NCBI GenBank assembly: GCA_013331575.1
Contig: DUGD01000088.1
Coordinates: 7,442 to 15,527, forward strand
From: Candidatus Woesearchaeota archaeon
Lineage (GTDB): Archaea; Nanobdellota; Nanobdellia; Woesearchaeales; UBA525
Length of the DNA: 8,086 nucleotides
Direction: 5' to 3'
The notes under the pieces are model-generated. The model made no database searches. It was not told the DNA's origin and saw only the letters and a list, made by a program, of their open reading frames with translations. Below, in pieces: positions 6,596-8,086 of this stretch. Made by a program: the position numbers and the translations under genes. How positions within the stretch are numbered: position 1 is the first letter of the stretch; each line of letters opens with the position of its first letter.

Positions 6596-7153
6596 ATGAG
6601 CACTAACGAGGAGGACAAACACATCAGGAATATGATGCGCAAAGAGATCCGCGCACGCAACACAGAGAGCATCGCTGCGAAGACGGGTGCGACACTAGGC
6701 CTTGTAGGCGGGCTCGCTATCGGCGCCACTCTACCACGACGAGCAGACTATCTCAACGAGCTGCGCGCCGAATCCAGAGTCCACGATATCGCCGCTACAG
6801 CGATAGCATCACAATACCCGCATAGGACCGCACACGGCTCCGAACAAAAAACGCAAGCGTTCCTTGACGATATCGCAGTGCCTGAAGCGTCGAAAAATGC
6901 ATACAGCACGCAACGCCGATTGAAACAAGCAATCGATAAAGAGATACAAGCGATTGCCGAAGGGGAAAGCTATCTCGTCAGCATGGCAAAACACCCCAAC
7001 ATCGCGTGGAAAGCTATCTACCGCAACATCGGCAAGGCCGACTTGACGAGTACGAAGACATACAACAACGCAGCTATCGGCGCAGGTATTGGCGCGCTCA
7101 CGGGCGGCCTCGTGCTCTACGCATTAGCACGCAGTTTGACACGACAGAAGTAA
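6596..7153 (+). CDS. 185-aa two-pass membrane protein, small relative of the 591-aa cassette protein
   Basis: Residues 1-28 are charged and cytosolic. TM1 is about 30-47 (GATLGLVGGLAIGATLP, glycine-spaced). Residues about 48-157 are helical, polar and free of cysteine. TM2 is about 159-177 (IGAGIGALTGGLVLYALA, glycine-zipper-like), with a basic tail (RSLTRQK). From S25 to P47 it matches S164-P186 of the 591-aa protein at about 10 of 23 positions. QAFLDDI (87-93) then corresponds to QMYLDDV (223-229) at nearly the same distance, and both have a WKA shortly before TM2. It reads as the same membrane scaffold without the long N-terminal and ectodomain parts. The gene diverges from the cassette operon. 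A clear plus-strand TATA box is not seen apart from the shared palindrome. No named family is recognised. Confidence 0.82.
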   Translation: MSTNEEDKHIRNMMRKEIRARNTESIAAKTGATLGLVGGLAIGATLPRRADYLNELRAESRVHDIAATAIASQYPHRTAHGSEQKTQAFLDDIAVPEASKNAYSTQRRLKQAIDKEIQAIAEGESYLVSMAKHPNIAWKAIYRNIGKADLTSTKTYNNAAIGAGIGALTGGLVLYALARSLTRQK

Positions 7154-7184
7154 CGCATATGGGGATTGAATAGTCTTACTTCGC

Positions 7185-7275
7185 ACGGCCGCGGAGCATT
7201 TGTCCGCGCCACGGAGTTTTACGGCGCGTGAGGCCTCCAGCACCTCTCGCACCTGATTTACTCCAAGGCGGCCGT
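7185..7275 (-). ncRNA. Putative structured RNA / repeat copy B
   Basis: An 8-bp perfect outer stem (7185-7192 with 7268-7275) is followed by GGAG/CTCC (7193-7196 with 7261-7264), with the same trinucleotide bulge as copy A (7265-7267). The inner hairpins are 7203-7206 with 7212-7215 (4 bp) and an 11-position stem, 7223-7233 with 7243-7253. The inner core is nearly identical to copy A (3151-3252), while the outer stem and small hairpin differ in sequence but remain paired. In the 11-position stem a C-A mismatch on the plus strand is a U-G pair on the minus strand, favouring minus-strand transcription. A minus-strand TATAAAAAAATA at 7310-7321 lies about 40 nt upstream. It sits between the 185-aa gene and cysS, outside the predicted cysS transcript. 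Confidence 0.5.
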
Positions 7276-7307
7276 ACAACCCCTAATCATAGAGACCACG
7301 CATCTTC

Positions 7308-7322
7308 GATATTTTTTTATAC
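7308..7322 (+). promoter_or_regulatory. TATA-box promoter of cysS, leaderless spacing
   Basis: CGATATTTTTTTATA (7307-7321) has its TTTATA core centred near 7318, about 26 nt before the cysS ATG at 7344. This puts the expected transcription start at or next to the start codon, consistent with the absence of any Shine-Dalgarno sequence. The reverse strand of the same stretch reads GGTATAAAAAAATATCG and could also serve the minus-strand copy B element. Confidence 0.68.
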
Positions 7323-7343
7323 CGACCCCCTTCTCGAGAACAC

Positions 7344-8086
7344 ATGGAACATCCGCCGATACACGCATACAATACACTCACGAGGAGCAAAGTACCGCTC
7401 GTTCCGCTCGATGGCAAACGAATCAGGCTCTACACATGCGGTCCGACAGTCTATAACTACGCTCATATCGGCAACCTCCGCGCGTATCTCTTCGAGGATT
7501 TCCTCAAACGCACACTCATCTATAACGACACCCCGGTGCTCCACGTCATGAACATCACTGATGTCGGACATCTCACGAGCGACGCCGACGAAGGCGAGGA
7601 CAAGATGCTCAAAGGCGCCAAGCGTGAAGGCAAGACAGTATGGGAGGTCGCGGAGTTCTACACGAAAGCGTTCAAAACAGACATCGACCGTCTCAACATC
7701 ATCGAACCGGACATCTGGTGCAAGGCGACAGACCACATAAATGAGCAGATAGAGATGATCCGACGTCTCGAAACAAAAGGGTACACGTACGTCGCGGGGG
7801 GTAACGTCTACTTTGACATCACAAAACTGGACGATTACGGCAAGCTTGCACGCCTCAACCTCGATGATCTGCAGGCGGGCGCTCGCATCGATATCGACGC
7901 GAACAAGCACCACCCCATGGATTTCGTCCTCTGGTTCACCAAATCGAAATTCGACGACCAAGAGATGAAATGGGACAGTCCGTGGGGTCGCGGCTATCCA
8001 GGATGGCACATTGAATGCAGCGCCATGTCCATGAAATATCTCGGCGAACAGTTCGACATCCACTGCGGCGGCATCGACCACATAGC
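7344..8086 (+). CDS. cysS: Cysteinyl-tRNA synthetase, N-terminal part (runs off right edge)
   Basis: A class I aminoacyl-tRNA synthetase charging tRNA-Cys with cysteine in the cytosol. 247 residues are visible; the family is usually about 460-500. The class signature [19 protein letters not shown] places zinc-ligand Cys32 and the HIGN nucleotide-binding motif at 41-44. [20 protein letters not shown] (69-88) is the typical insertion region of this family. [11 protein letters not shown] (219-229) carries the second zinc cysteine, C222, and [10 protein letters not shown] (237-246) leads toward the missing PHH-x-NE zinc motif. The KMSKS loop and the anticodon-binding domain lie beyond the window. 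The start follows a TATA box at leaderless distance. The reading frame is intact with no missing key residue in the visible part. Confidence 0.97.
   Translation, partial: MEHPPIHAYNTLTRSKVPLVPLDGKRIRLYTCGPTVYNYAHIGNLRAYLFEDFLKRTLIYNDTPVLHVMNITDVGHLTSDADEGEDKMLKGAKREGKTVWEVAEFYTKAFKTDIDRLNIIEPDIWCKATDHINEQIEMIRRLETKGYTYVAGGNVYFDITKLDDYGKLARLNLDDLQAGARIDIDANKHHPMDFVLWFTKSKFDDQEMKWDSPWGRGYPGWHIECSAMSMKYLGEQFDIHCGGIDHI

Noticed and set aside
7185..7275. tRNA or hammerhead-type ribozyme
   Set aside because: No 7-5-5-5 cloverleaf, anticodon arm or GTTCNANNC T-loop; no CUGANGA...GAAA core. The stem layout does not match either.
7175..7294. Minus-strand Arg/Gly-rich open frame over copy B (ending MLRGRAK)
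   Set aside because: It has no ATG or GTG start, and the equivalent frame in copy A diverges to unrelated residues. The RNA-structure explanation fits the shared pattern better.
7317..8081. 254-aa minus-strand open frame
   Set aside because: It is antisense to cysS, which is unmistakable by its motifs; GC-biased third positions create the shadow.
1..8086. CRISPR array, insertion sequence or integrase
   Set aside because: No regularly spaced direct repeats with spacers, no transposase or integrase motifs and no terminal inverted repeats. The periodicity at 420-1200 is protein LRR coding.

Overview
The window looks archaeal. Three upstream regions carry BRE/TATA-box promoters, two of them sharing 15 of 16 bases (CGAAA-T/C-ATTTATAAAT). 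The cysteinyl-tRNA synthetase start lies about 26 nt from its TATA box, as in leaderless archaeal mRNAs, and ribosome binding sites fit GGAGGTGA. No bacterial -35/-10 promoter is evident. The short surface proteins with one hydrophobic N-terminal segment, together with many unrecognised genes, would suit a DPANN-type archaeon. That lineage call is inference only.

Left block (1-3009, minus strand): a two-gene cell-surface operon. The promoter at about 3000 drives a 440-residue membrane-anchored protein with two tandem beta-rich repeats and two pacifastin-like cysteine modules. Its stop codon overlaps by 4 nt (ATGA) the start of a secreted leucine-rich-repeat protein that runs off the left edge and is still open after 544 residues.

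Middle block (about 3151-7275): a roughly 4-kb cassette of genes I do not recognise, bracketed by two diverged copies, in the same orientation, of a structured element of about 100 nt. The minus-strand operon runs 64-aa charged protein, 309-aa soluble protein, 38-aa mini-ORF, 591-aa two-pass membrane protein, with tight junctions. Diverging from the same intergenic region, a plus-strand gene encodes a 185-aa two-pass membrane protein. This protein and the 591-aa protein share a first transmembrane segment ending in TLP and a Q-x-aromatic-LDD motif 37-40 residues later. I read them as a small and a large member of one membrane family.

The two bracketing elements fold into the same multi-stem shape. 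Their outer stems differ in sequence but stay paired. GNRA-like loops and G-U pairs that exist only in the minus-strand sense favour minus-strand RNAs. They may be small RNAs, or the ends of a mobile or recombining unit.

Right block (7308-8086, plus strand): the 5' half of cysS, a housekeeping gene, marking the cassette's right-hand boundary.
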